DNA of 64,000 bases, from NCBI GenBank assembly GCA_014529385.2, contig CM043961.1, positions 13,714,978 to 13,778,977 of the forward strand. Direction: 5' to 3'. Of the stretch, positions 24,644 to 36,043 are shown in pieces. Source of the DNA: Adiantum capillus-veneris (Eukaryota > Streptophyta > Polypodiopsida > Polypodiales > Pteridaceae). Made by a program: the position numbers and the translations under genes. Every line of letters begins with the position of its first letter. Positions within the stretch are counted from its first letter, which is position 1. The notes beneath the pieces are model-generated. The model searched no databases, was not told where the DNA came from, and saw nothing but the letters and a program-made list of their open reading frames with translations.

Positions 24644-24807
24644 TGTAAGAACCCTAGGAGCTAGAGACCTGGATCCACCTCCCAACCGCCCATACTTATA
24701 GGCTCTTAGCCCTAGGATCCCCTGTCCACACTGCTAGCTGGCTCGTGGCCTGGGTCCGTGACCCCCCCTTAGGGTAGGGCCCTGCCCGTAGGACCCGTGT
24801 CCTGACA
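24644..24807 (-). repeat. 5' LTR (right) of the LARD-like element
   Basis: The repeat is 164 bp and matches the left LTR except for about four substitutions clustered within the GCTGGCTCGTGGCCTGGG segment. It is followed by TSD TTGGC (24808-24812). Confidence 0.9.
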
Positions 24808-25030
24808 TTGGCAATGCCAAAGTACATATTTTATAGGAAAGGCTAACAAGGGACATCATGCTAGAAGTACCCCAGTAACCAACTCTTGAGAATGTTCCAA
24901 ACACAATTCAAATACCCATAGAATTGAATGCAACTAGGCAACATAAGCACTCTTGGTAGCTAAAAAATCGTGGAGGTCGGTCCAAAAAGTATAGCCTTGG
25001 AAGGTTCCAAGTAGGCAAACTATAGTAGAA

Positions 25031-25031
<1 letters not shown>

Positions 25032-25111
<80 letters not shown>
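25032..25111. repeat. Compound (TG)n(GA)n microsatellite
   Basis: A TG run to 25064 changes directly to a GA run to 25111. Confidence 0.96.
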
Positions 25112-25113
<2 letters not shown>

Positions 25114-26323
25114 TTTCCTCCCAATCAATTACCTCTTAATTTTATTAGAAACTTCCTCTTTCATGTGTGAAGTCTCATGTCACCGTTGAGCTCTTTGAGC
25201 TTGTAGGAATAATACACGACATGCTCTCTCACACTTCCTAGAAGTGTTCTTTTCGTCAAGCAAATGTAGCCCTTCCTGTGAGGCTCTAGTATATAACAAA
25301 TTTTACATCCCTTCAATGTCACTAATAAGCTCAAATTACACCACATTTTTGGCACTTTGCTTACTTAAGAGTGTATTAGGGAACTTTTGCTCCAATTGAG
25401 AATGATAATCATTGCATTGCCAATATGGCATGCAAGCAGCATAATTAAATCCCTGATTGGGCTGAGGGAGCTATCAAGTTCTGTATAATTTCACACTAGT
25501 ATGTCAAGGGTCAAAGCCATAGGATATAGGACAAGGCCATAGTATATTCCTTATAAATGGGTTCGTGATTCACAAAAATATAAAGCAAATGGCTAGAAGC
25601 ACCTTAGTCTCTAGCTAGATATCTAGGGTAGTGTGTGCACAATGCATCTCTCCTTCCCTCCTCTCATCCTACAAATTGCTGCCTCAGGGTGGGACAAACT
25701 AGCCGATAGGCCGGTCTAGACACTAGTGCCTTATAATGGCTTTGTGGTTTAGAATAAAAAAATTCTTTCATTTTTACACCAATTAAGATTATTCTTTTGT
25801 ACATTTTGGGTTGTGTGTGTACCATGACTTCTCTCCTTCCCTTCTTCTCATTCTACGAACGTTTGGCTTAGTTAACCTCGGGACAACTATGAGAAGGGAG
25901 TGTAACAGACCAACCATTTGGCTGATCTAGACACTAAGTTCCTTTTAACGAGTTCGTGGTTGAAAACATAAGATTCTATCATTTCAAGGCTTTTGTAAAT
26001 TCAGTGATAAAAATGGATTTAAAGCCCATGGCGATGCATGAAAAGAAAAATCCTTGCAAGTTCACAATAAGTTGGTTTGTTGAAAAGGCAAGCAAATAGT
26101 ATATTAAATATTTATTAAGACAAGTACCTCATGCAAATAATAAGGAGTGAGATAAAATTGACTTACCTCATGCAAACATAGTGAAAGGTGACAAAACTAA
26201 AACTGAGTTCAGACTGAACTGGCGGAAGAAACAAGCCTTCGCAAATCTGCCACCGCCTAGTGTGAACAGTGTGGAGGAGGAAAAGAAGGGGGCTAAGAGA
26301 GGCCATCAACTCTTTTGAGAAGA

Positions 26324-26342
26324 GGGGGGGGGGGGGGGGGGG
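26324..26342. repeat. G19 homopolymer
   Basis: Nineteen consecutive G bases, a likely source of length variation or sequencing error. Confidence 0.95.
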
Positions 26343-27786
26343 AAGAAAAATGGGAGGGCCCAATAGAAGAGTGCCTCAACTCCAACCAATTAAATTTTGC
26401 CATGGAGGATCAACGCCCCTTTGCATTTTTCTTCCGCCGCCTAGTTTGAACCCACCCTAAGGTACAAGGAGATGCTTCCCAGTTTTCCTTTGTCCCGGGC
26501 CTCCCTAAAATAACTTTTTGTCTAGAAACTTACAAACCTACGGGAAATTCATCATGATATTGAAAATGCTTCAAAGTTTTTTTTCACTAAACTTGCCAAT
26601 TTTGTAGAAATTTAAGGTAAATTGGATGGTGGGATGCATTAAAAAATAGCTTCTTTTTCAGAGGAGTGCAAGTTTATGGAGTGAAAACAAATGATTAAAG
26701 AGAACAAAACAGATTAAAGACTCCTAACATTACATAAAGAACGCTCTAATTGAAGGAAGGGACAAATTGCTCACAATTTGACAAAAAAACAAAGGACAAT
26801 TTTAAGATTCTCATGCATTTTCTTCTTAGCCAATGCGGAAATTAATTGTAAAGAAAAGGTGATAAATGTACAAAAGTCCTCGGGAGAGGGGAAGGAAGAG
26901 GTCCCAGTCAGGAAGATATGAGGAGATATACAAGGATTGCCTCAATGGGTTTTTTGTGAGCAGCGGAGGCAAAGCCTAAAATCAATGGAAGATTTGAAAG
27001 TATAGTTAAAACAGTTTTCAAAGCACAATAGGCGCCCACATACCTACACATTCTCTTATCTGTCAACCAAGTTGGCAACACAAGCAAATGCGGCTCTGGT
27101 GAAATTGGGGCAGATTGGTAAATCCAGGCGCAAAATCTATGCATAGCCTGCAATTCACCCACATTTCTAGATCCCTGGATCTGATTCTGCCATGTGATCT
27201 TTCACATTCTCAAGTGTCCGCAAAAAACAGACCTTTGGTGCAATAGCTAAAATTCCAGAAAAAAACCAGTAAAATTTTACACATTCCAGTAAAGAAAAAA
27301 CAGCAATCCTACAAACTTTGGCATAAAAAGCAAGAGAACTTTACTTAGGTCCTTTTTCTCACAGATTAGAAACGATGTTTATGGCGATCTTATCATCCTT
27401 ACCAGAATCTGCGACTGTGTACACCATTACACTCCATGAAGATAACTTTCCAAAATGGTCCAGTACATTCACAATGACAAGAACATTATAAGATGCTCAC
27501 TAGCTTCACTATTGATGGTAAATATCAGTCAACTCTCTCCGTCAACAAAGGTCACAAATCTTAAAACACTGTAAGAATTATGGCGATGGGAACAATGACC
27601 CAAAACAAAAGTGAAAATAAAGCCACCCACTAAATTGCAGTAATCATGGTGTTCACCATATCATCCATAAAGAAGTTGTAGGACTGCTTATTCTTGCATT
27701 GTCTGCTTGTGGTTCTGTAGGGTAACTTCTTACTCTTGCAATTGTATATGTGGTCTGTAGGGCCTCTTGGAATTCTTTCTTGGACA

Positions 27787-27790
<4 letters not shown>

Positions 27791-27831
<41 letters not shown>
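27791..27831 (+). repeat. (CT)n tract directly before the receptor kinase start codon
   Basis: The CT run ends three bases before the ATG at 27834. In the same frame an upstream ATG at 27750 would read through it as a Ser-Leu repeat. I place the start at 27834 because it begins a normal signal peptide. Confidence 0.9.
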
Positions 27832-27833
<2 letters not shown>

Positions 27834-30287
27834 ATGGCATTACTAGCATGGTTGCTCTTGTTGGTCAATTTTGCGCAAGCCACCACCAGAGAGATGACCA
27901 TAACGGCACTGACAGAGTTCAAACGGCAAATAGACCAGGAAGGAGGGGAGGACCTGCTGAGGAGTTGGCGAGTCAACAACTCTACAAGCTACTGCGAATG
28001 GGAGGGAGTGTCGTGCGACATCGGGGCACCAGACCATGTGATAGACATCTCTCTCCCTGGCCTGGGCTTGCAGGGCACGATCGCCCCTGTGCTCTCCAGC
28101 CTCACTTTCCTCATCAACCTCAATTTGTCCTACAATGCAATCTCTGGAGACATCCCCCAATTCCCGCCTAGCCTGAAATTCCTCGACCTCTCTTACAACC
28201 ACCTCTCTGGTAGCATCCACACATCTACTCTCAGCAATCTTGCAAACCTGCAGACCCTTGACATATCATACAATGCATTGACTGGTAGTATCCCCCCCTC
28301 CCTCGCGTCCCTACAGAGCTTGACAGCTCTCTGTCTCGCCCACAGCAATCTCTCCGGTAGCATCCCCCCCAGCCTCGGCAATCTCAAGAACCTAGAAAGC
28401 CTTGACATTTCATACAACACAATCACTGGTAGCATCCCCCCCTCTCTTGGCAATCTTGAGAATTTGGAAACCCTCGACATATCATACAACAGACTCACTG
28501 GTAGCATCCCACAATCCCTCTCCTCTGTCGAGCTTGATAGGTCTCAATCTCTTCCACAATCTCCTCTCTGGAGCCATTCCTTCTCAGCTTGCTAATTGCT
28601 CTATGCTCCACTTCCTCAACCTCGCCCAGAATAACCTCTCGGGAAGTATCCCTGCTACTCTTGGCACCCTTTCCGACCTCCAGGTGCTTGTTCTCTGGTC
28701 CAACACTTTGACAGGCTCCATTCCAGCTGAGCTAGGCAACTGTTCCTATCTAGTTTACCTGGAGTTGTCATTGAATGCTCTTACTGGTGCGATTCCTCAT
28801 CAGTTGGGTGCCATCCCCTTTGTATGTCCATCCGATCCCCTTATCGACGGCTTGTTGAATTTACGCAGTAATTCACTTAGCGGAAATGTGCCCTCTGCCC
28901 TTGGTAACTGCTCTGGGCTGCGCATGTTGTACCTTAATTTCAACAGACTAGAAGGCTCCATACCCCAAGAACTAGGAAAATTGAGAAATCTACGGCAACT
29001 CTACTTCACGGGCAATTACTTGACAGGTCAAGTGCCCCCGTCTCTAGGAGAACTAGTCATCCTAGAGGAATTGATGCTGAATTACAACATGCTCGAAGGC
29101 ACCATACCCGAAAGCTTCTCAAATCTCACTGCTATCACTATTCTCGATTTGGGTATCAATGAGCTTGTTGGCAGCATTCCACAGGGCATAGGATCTTTAG
29201 CACAACTGCAAACATTTAGATTGATTAAAAATTATCTCAATGGGACATTACCCCCTTCTTTAGCCAACTGCACGCAATTGATCTCTCTTGAGCTCAACAG
29301 CAATCAATTTAACGGGCCATTGCCTCCCTTCATAGAAGGGTTTCCGCATCTACGCCTTTTGAATGGGTCTGGTAGCCACTACCGGGAATTTGCCAGAGAC
29401 ATTTGCAAATGCCTCTGCCATTATCACATTCCACATGGCAGATAATGACATCACTGGGACAATACCCAGCCTATTTGGAAGATTGCCCAACCTCCAGCGG
29501 CTTGATCTCCAAGGAAATCAGCTTCATGGACTCATTCCAGCCGAGCTTGGTAATGCTTGCGTATTGTCAGAGCTTAACCTACAAAGAAACAGGTTGGAAG
29601 GAGCCCTTCCCCTAGAAATTGGTAAGCTCTCCTTTCTGCAGTATCTCCATCTTCAAGAAAATGTATTACAGGAAAGCATCCCTGAAAGTCTTGGAGAGTG
29701 CCACAAGCTACTAGACATAAACTTGTCAAATAACAACTTTTCAGGCCCCATCCCAACCTCCTTGTTTACCCTTCCTTCCCTCCAGCTAAGCCTGACTTAA
29801 TCTCATAACTCTCTCAATGGAAGTATACCTAATGAAATTAGTAACCTGCAAAGTGTTCAAGTTGTGGATTTCTCTCACAGCGAGCTACAGGGCGAAATTC
29901 CAACGGCCATTGTCGAATGCAGCACACTTCAGACATTAAATCTCTCACACAACAGACTTGAAGGTCAGATTCCTGCAGTGCTAAGCCAGCTCAAAAGCCT
30001 TGCCTCACTCGATCTCTCGGCAAATAATTTTACAGGGCAAATACCCAGTAACCTGTCCAACCTCAACGTGACTGCTGCCTCATTTGCCGACAATTCTGGA
30101 CTCTGTGGCCCTCCACTTGCCCATCTATGCCATGATCTTGCCAAGTCATATTCAAAAGGAAACTCAAGGTTAATTATTGCCATCATCTTGTGTGGTATTA
30201 GTGCCTTCCTAACACTCATATGCTGTGTTTTTGCATGGCGCAAAAAGTATGGCCCACTGGCAGAAGCGAAACAAAAGTTTCACCAAG

Positions 30288-30372
30288 GTATTTGCCTCAT
30301 AGTTTCTAATACTAGGTCAACAGCATGCACAATTTCAAGACATTTTAATCCTCTGATACTTTTCCTGGTCAG
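30288..30372 (+). other. Receptor kinase intron 1 (85 bp, phase 1)
   Basis: The donor is CACCAAG|GTATTT and the acceptor GGTCAG|ATTCATC. Splicing joins the juxtamembrane KFHQ to the SSKTLSAIRITAKEL segment in frame. Confidence 0.85.
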
Positions 30373-30957
30373 ATTCATCAAAAACCCTATCGGCAATCCG
30401 CATCACAGCAAAAGAGCTTAACACTGCCACGGGAGGCTTTAACGAGGCAAACCTCATCGGAACTGGTGGCACTAGCAAAGTTTATAAGGCTACACTCCGA
30501 GAGGGACTTCTGGTGGCTGTGAAGAAATTCAACTGGGAAGGTAACCTCCAGAAAGCTGAGTGCTTCTTCCGGAAAGAATGTGAGACGCTAGGCAAGATGA
30601 GGCATCGAAATCTTGTGCGTATACTGAGCACCTGCTGCAACCTTGAGATGAAAGCAATTGTCCTTGAATACATGCCAAATGGGAGCCTTGAAAAGTTTCT
30701 CTTCGAGAATGAAGAATATCAGCTCAATTGGAGAATGCTTGTGGACATATCATCAGATGTTGCCCAAGCATTGGTGTACTTGCATCATGAAGGTGATGTT
30801 CCTGTAATCCACTGCGATTTGAAACCCAGTAACATCTTGCTCGACAAGACTTTTACAGCCAATCTCTCAGATTTTGGCATCGCAAGACTCCTAAGTCCTG
30901 CCGATGATTCCTACTCAGCATCCTACTTCAGAGGATCTATCGGTTACATTGCACCAG

Positions 30958-31282
30958 GTATTATCACTGTACATAAGACATGCTAGTCAACACGCACAAC
31001 TGTCCATAAAGATCAACTGGCATGCATTTTGTGCAATAATGCAATGTTATGTTGTAGTTGCATGGTAGATGTTATGCGACACATATGACTCCACAAGGTG
31101 ACCTTCATCCATCCGCTTGAGCTCCATGTGACACGCTGTGCCATTGCCTGGGATATCGGAGCATCGTCTCTCTTTCATTGCATGCCACAGAAGCAATGGA
31201 GTTGTTAAGTTTCCATACTCCAGTATCGTATAGCTTTACTTTGGTTTCAAGAAGAGAGAAGACAATGTACCTGCAAAAACAG

Positions 31283-31338
<56 letters not shown>

Positions 31339-31394
31339 TACCCAGCTCTGATAGAACTTCTGCTTAAACTGCTTGGTACCTTGCCCTGTTGCAG
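30958..31394 (+). other. Receptor kinase intron 2 (437 bp, phase 1) with (GT)n(GA)n
   Basis: The donor is GCACCAG|GTATTA and the acceptor TTGCAG|AGTGCGG. Splicing restores the APE motif of the activation segment. The intron holds a GT run (31286-31320) followed by a GA run (31321-31338). Confidence 0.9.
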
Positions 31395-31759
31395 AGTGCG
31401 GTGAGCTTGCTCATTATTCAGTGAAGGGAGACATTCACAGCTACGGGGTTGTACTGCTATGCATGCTGACAGGGAGGCAGCCGACGAGTGAGGAGTTCTA
31501 CGAGCAAGGGGTAGAAATGCCCAACTGGGTGAAGCGTCTGTGGCCGGACAGATACCTGGACGCCCTGCACCCCAACTTGCGCCTGGAAGTGGAGGCAAGC
31601 GCCAGGCAAGCGATAGAGAAGGAGGTGCTTCAAGTAATGGCTCTGTGGTGCACCGCGCAGGCTCCCAAACACCGCCCCACCTCCAAAGACGTGGTTCGAA
31701 AATTGACCCTCCTCAAGTCCCCTCATCGACACTTTAAACACCCCACCCTTCAGGTTTGA

Positions 31760-32577
31760 GCTTAATTTCAAAGACACCCCCCCCCCCCCCCCAAAAGCCA
31801 TACACACACAGAGCTTTAGTTTGGAGACTCTCATACACCCTCTAACTTGTATAGTTCATATCATACCGAGTGAGACTCCCATCGCCTTCGGCGACTGTGC
31901 CCCCCCCGCCCCCCCCCCCCCCCCCCCCGTTGTGTGTGCATGTGACTCACACAATGTGTTGCACTTTGACACATAAAGACATCTATAATTGAAAGTAAAT
32001 ATTAATCCATTGTATCATCAATTTTATCTTATTGATCAACTGCAATACCTATGCTTATCCTAATCAATGCATTGTAAGAGCTTCCTCATCCTTTTATGAT
32101 GGACACATACTACGATATTGTGCTCACACCTTCCAAAGAGACTTCAACTTGAGATGCAAGCATGGACTCGATTGGATGTGAAGAGAAGCCCTCACTTTGC
32201 ATTCTCGATGAGAACAGGTTGTAGCTATCTCATCCTTCCCTTGCTGGATGTATATTGAACTCAATGCATCCTAGCTATGCAACCCGGCATGCAACTCACA
32301 AGTCTTTCATCTGAAGAGAAGCCTTTCTTTGTATTCATTGAAAATAGCCAAGAGCTTTCTCCAATAAATCCATTTTAAGAGCTTTATCATACAACTAGCT
32401 CGCGCGCCCCGCCTATCGGCGGGCCTCGCTCGCTCTTACCACCTCACTCTGTATGTGTTTTTGTGTGTGTGCATCTTTACACATTTCTCCATGACACACA
32501 CACCATCGACACTCACACGATCGACGCTTTCTATCTTTAGTCCCTTTAAACTACTCCTGGTATATTTAACCCCTTTT

Positions 32578-32669
<92 letters not shown>

Positions 32670-32880
32670 TTTGTGTGTGGTTGTGTAGCATGCACGTATG
32701 TATGTGTGTAAGTACCCTTCAAACTCAGTTCATTTTCAACTCTTTGTCTCTCTATGTGTGTTTGTGTGTGTTTTCTCTCCCTCCCTCCCTCCCTCCCTCT
32801 CTCTCTCTCTCTCTCTCTATGCTTAGTTCACGCCTACCAGTTTAGGATCCCATAGTACTTTTATCTTTTCATTTTATCAT
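31760..32880. other. Downstream intergenic DNA with C-tracts, no gene
   Basis: C16 at 31777-31792 and a C-run broken by one G at 31900-31928 lie just after the receptor stop codon. At 32401-32435 a short GC-rich island contains CCCGCCTATCGGCGGG, a small hairpin. No coding region is recognised. Confidence 0.6.
32581..32666. repeat. Compound (CA)n(CT)n microsatellite
   Basis: A CA run to 32618 is followed, after GAGT, by a CT run to 32666. A further CCCT/CT run lies at about 32776-32818. Confidence 0.95.
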
Positions 32881-32884
32881 TTTG

Positions 32885-33920
32885 TCATTTCATTTTGTTA
32901 CTCTGACTTTGTATCAGATTCAACACATTGTATCCCTCTGGTCTCATAGGTCATTTTGGCATTTTGAAGACATTAATATATCATTTCATTTCATTTTATT
33001 TCTCTCTCGATCAAGCGCAGGAGCTATGGAGATCTATACGGCTATGTAGCTATGGGGCCACATAGCAGAGAGTGCAACAGAGGATTTGAGCCATACTCTC
33101 TCGATATGTAGAGTGCAAATGAGGATGGATTCTAGTAGTAGTAGTAGTAGTAGTTTTGTTCTAGTCTTTTAGCACCCAGACATGGTATCAGATTCACAGT
33201 TTTGTAACATTTGGACTCATAGTTGATTTTGGCCTAGACATGGTATCAGATTCATAGTTTTGTAACATTTGGACTCATAGTTGATTTTGGCCTTTTGAAG
33301 ACGTTAATATAACATCTCATTTCATTCGACTTCGTTCTCTCTCTGTCTCTATCTTCACATTTTTTGTAACAATTTGGTCTCGTAGGTTATTTTGGCCTTT
33401 TGACCTAATTTACATAAGTTTAAGTCAAAACGTTCACAGTTTTGTAACAAATTGGTCTCATAGATCATTTTGGCCTTTTGAAAACATTTGTATAACATTT
33501 CATTTCAATTCATTTCTTTCTCTCTATCTTCCCAATTATGTAACAGTTTGGTCGCATAGGACTTTTAGCCTTTTGAAGACGTTAATATCATTTCATTTCT
33601 TTTTCTCTATCTCGTATTTTTTTGGATTATGGATTATTTTAATTTACCATTTTCGGTCACTTGTCAACTCTCTCTCTCTCTCCCTCTCTCCCTCCTCTCA
33701 TAGATTATTTTGGCCTTTTAAAGACATTAATATAACATTTTTGAGCCATACTCTCTCGATATCTAGAGTGCAAATAAGGATGGATTCTAGTAGTAGTAAT
33801 AATATTTTCTAGTCTTTTAGCACCCAAACATGGTATCAGATTCACTGTTTTGTAACAGTTTGGACTCATAGTTGATTGTGGCCTTTTAAAGACGTTAATA
33901 TAACATCTCATCTCATTCAA

Positions 33921-33967
<47 letters not shown>

Positions 33968-34345
33968 ACATTTTTTGTAACAATTTGGTCTCATAGGTTA
34001 TTTTGGCCTTTTGACCTAATTCACCTAAGTTTAGGTCAAAACATTCACAATTTTGTCACAAATTGGTCTCGTAGATCATTTTGGCCTTTTGGAAACATTA
34101 GTTTAACATTTCATCTCATTTCATTTCTTTCTCTCTATCTTCACAATTATGTAACAGTTTGGTCGCAGAGGACTTTTAGCCTTTTGAAGACGTTAATATC
34201 ATTTCATTTCTATCTGTCTATATTTTCATTTACCATTTCCGGTCACTTGTCAAATCTCTCTCTCTCTCGTCTCATAGGTCATCTTGGCCTTTTAAAGATG
34301 TTAAAATAACATTTCAATTCATTTCATTTCTTTCCATTACATTAA
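32885..34345. repeat. Satellite-like array with ~655 bp higher-order period
   Basis: About a dozen degenerate copies of a unit with 'TTTTGTAACAATTTGGTCTC', 'ATAG.T.ATTTTGGCCTTTTG' and 'AAGACGTTAATATAACATTTC' followed by CATTTC/CTCT sequence. A higher-order copy is visible: GAGCCATACTCTCTCGATAT at 33088 recurs at 33743 with the same order of following blocks, including the TAGTAG run. No coding potential is seen. Confidence 0.8.
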
Positions 34346-34358
34346 CCTAACTTACTAA

Positions 34359-34403
<45 letters not shown>

Positions 34404-34576
34404 AATCAACAAATCAAATAATTAAATTGAAATAAAAATTAGCCAACACATTTTGCCTGGCTGCACTACCTGGTTGAACTGCCTCACCACATCACGACTC
34501 CACTCTCCTTGGCTTGCACACTTGCTGCCTACAATAAAAATATAGATTTTTAAGTTACATTCGGACGATGTTTAGG

Positions 34577-34577
<1 letters not shown>

Positions 34578-34609
<32 letters not shown>

Positions 34610-34739
34610 TTTTGCTACGGTGTCGAGTGCATGGTAGCGCGAGGAACGACTCACTGCACCCTAATCCCTTGACGGGAGCTCCCGCCATGCAACACGCGAG
34701 GAGATGTCGACAGTCGTTTCTGGCATGCAGCCTCTCAAG

Positions 34740-34779
<40 letters not shown>
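34578..34779. repeat. Two (GA)n runs flanking 135 bp
   Basis: GA runs at 34578-34607 and 34743-34779 lie in the same orientation. Frames give Arg-Glu or Ser-Leu repeats only. Confidence 0.93.
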
Positions 34780-34781
<2 letters not shown>

Positions 34782-34950
34782 CTCTGCCATATTGCATGTG
34801 TGACGGGGCACCTCTCTGCAGCCTGCCCATGGCGGTTCTAGGTACTATAATAATATCTCCCCTGCTCCTCTCTCTCTGTCGCCATGGATATTTCAGCTCA
34901 ACACCTCCCTCTCTCTTCTTCCCTCATCAGGCATAACCCCACATCTTTTC

Positions 34951-35260
34951 TCAGCTACAGTACCAGCTCCTAGGCCCTCATCTCCCCTGCCTTTCGCAGA
35001 GCTGCAAGCAAGCGAGCCGCCCCCCGCCTTGTTACTCTCGGCCCGGGGCGTCGGCCTGTGCCTGCCTCATCTCCCATGAGCGCACCACTCCATGAAACCA
35101 GATTTTCAGCTACAGTACCAGCTCCCAGGCCCTCATCTCCCCTGCCTTTCGCAGAGATGCAAGCAAGCGAGTCGGTGCCCCCTGCCTTGGTACTCTCGGC
35201 CCGGGGCGTCGGCCTGTGCCTGCCTCATCTCGCATCAGCACAGTACTCCATGGAACCGGA
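34951..35260. repeat. Tandem duplication, two units of 155 bp
   Basis: TCAGCTACAGTACCAGCTCC at 34951 recurs at 35106, and the units are closely similar throughout (for example CTCGGCCCGGGGCGTCGGCC). This region is GC-rich compared with its surroundings. Confidence 0.92.
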
Positions 35261-35551
35261 GGCGACAACAGCAACAATGCCGACCCTGTGGAGCTGAATG
35301 GCGCGCTTGATCGACGGCATCTCTCGCTGGGGTCAAGCTCGCTTGGCATGGTAGGATTGCCATCTGCAGTGGCGGAGCTCGACGTGCCGAAGCCGCTCAG
35401 GGCGAGAGAGAAGGCGACAACAGCAACAATGCCAACCCTGTGGAGCTGAATGGCGCTCTTGATCGGCGGCAGCTCTTGCTGGGGTCAATCTCGCTTGGCA
35501 TGGCAGGACTGCCATTTGCAGTGGTGGAGCTTGACGTGCCGAAGCCGCTCA

Positions 35552-35564
<13 letters not shown>
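35261..35564. repeat. Tandem duplication, two units of 152 bp
   Basis: GGCGACAACAGCAACAATGC at 35261 recurs at 35413. Units differ by scattered substitutions and both end in GCCGAAGCCGCTCAGGG. It directly abuts the 155 bp duplication. Short frames within it share peptides because of the duplication. Confidence 0.92.

Positions 35565-35596
<32 letters not shown>
35555..35596. repeat. (GA)n microsatellite
   Basis: A GA run begins inside the end of the second 152 bp unit. Smaller GA and CT runs follow at about 35939-35961 and 36014-36042. Confidence 0.95.
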
Positions 35597-35598
<2 letters not shown>

Positions 35599-35599
35599 T

Positions 35600-36007
35600 C
35601 TGCATGCCGTGGCGGGAGCAAGACAGAGAGAGAGAGTGGGATTGCAAGGCCGTTGAGGGAGCGAGAGGGAGAGAGAGCTGGATTGCCAGAGATGCAGACG
35701 ACTCTCCCATTTTTTAAGGTTGACGCCGTTGCCGCCAGAAGGTTTGTTACTTCTGAGAGGTGACATGAAAGCTGCCTACGACGAAGCAGACGAAAGTTGC
35801 CTACTACGAAGCTTTGACATGAAATCTTCCTACCCCTATGAAAGCTGCCGTGTGGAGGGACAGTGGCGTGACGCGGGGGAGGGGGGGGGGGGGAGGTGGG
35901 GGAGGTAGTGAGAGATGTAGACATATGCAAGCAAAGGGGAGAGAGAGAGAGAGAGAGAGAGACGAAGAAAACATACCAAGCTCTCGATCTTCCCCTGCGT
36001 CTTCTTC

Positions 36008-36043
<36 letters not shown>

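Larger units (their letters stand above)
19830..24807 (-). mobile_element. LARD-like LTR element with 164 bp LTRs, minus strand
   Basis: Two LTRs of equal length (19830-19993 and 24644-24807) differ at about four positions by eye. They are flanked by a perfect TSD, TTGGC, at 19825-19829 and 24808-24812. Orientation is minus: the left LTR is preceded, on the minus strand, by AAAGGGGGGAGTAA, a clear polypurine tract, and the minus-strand LTR starts TGTCAGGACACGG and ends TTCTTACA. The ~4.65 kb interior lacks gag, protease, RT and integrase. It keeps only a short C-terminal polyprotein-like stretch next to the polypurine tract. It contains a tandem duplication and a CT tract. No clear primer site was found next to the right LTR. 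Family: Ty3-derived, inferred from the tail and polypurine tract. Confidence 0.87.
24813..27790. other. Upstream intergenic DNA, no gene recognised
   Basis: A compound microsatellite and a G19 tract are listed separately. Short segments such as GAACGTTTGGC and CTAGACACTA recur between 25500 and 25950, suggesting old duplication. The last few hundred bases should contain the promoter of the receptor kinase gene, but I cannot pin down a TATA box. Confidence 0.45.
27834..31759 (+). pseudogene. LRR receptor-like kinase (non-RD, FLS2/EFR-like subfamily XII style), disrupted
   Basis: A membrane receptor kinase in three exons: 27834-30287, 30373-30957 and 31395-31759, about 1,133 residues if repaired. 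Order: signal peptide (MALLAWLLLLVNFAQA); LRR N-cap (ALTEFKRQID to CEWEGVSCD); some twenty plant-type LRRs (L..L.L..N.L.G.IP); C-cap (NSGLCGPPLAHLC); one membrane helix (LIIAIILCGISAFLTLICC); kinase. Kinase motifs visible are GTGGTSKVYKA, VAVKKF, HCDLKPSNILLD (C before D, hence non-RD), SDFGIARLL, APE split by intron 2, GDIHSYGVVLLCMLTGRQP and HRPTSKDVV. Non-RD LRR kinases commonly act in immune or pattern recognition; the ligand is unknown. Two single-base shifts (near 28525 and 29375) and an in-frame TAA at 29798 interrupt exon 1. All other parts, including splice frames, fit. A recent pseudogene is most likely; consensus errors are possible. Confidence 0.9.

Noticed and set aside
32885-34345. 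Repeated TGGTATCAGATTC words that resemble Copia primer binding sites
   Set aside because: They occur three times within the satellite-like units at regular spacing and are not preceded by LTR ends, so they are part of the repeat unit.
32885-34345. Possible CRISPR-like array
   Set aside because: Units are degenerate, without conserved repeats and unique spacers, in a plant-type context.
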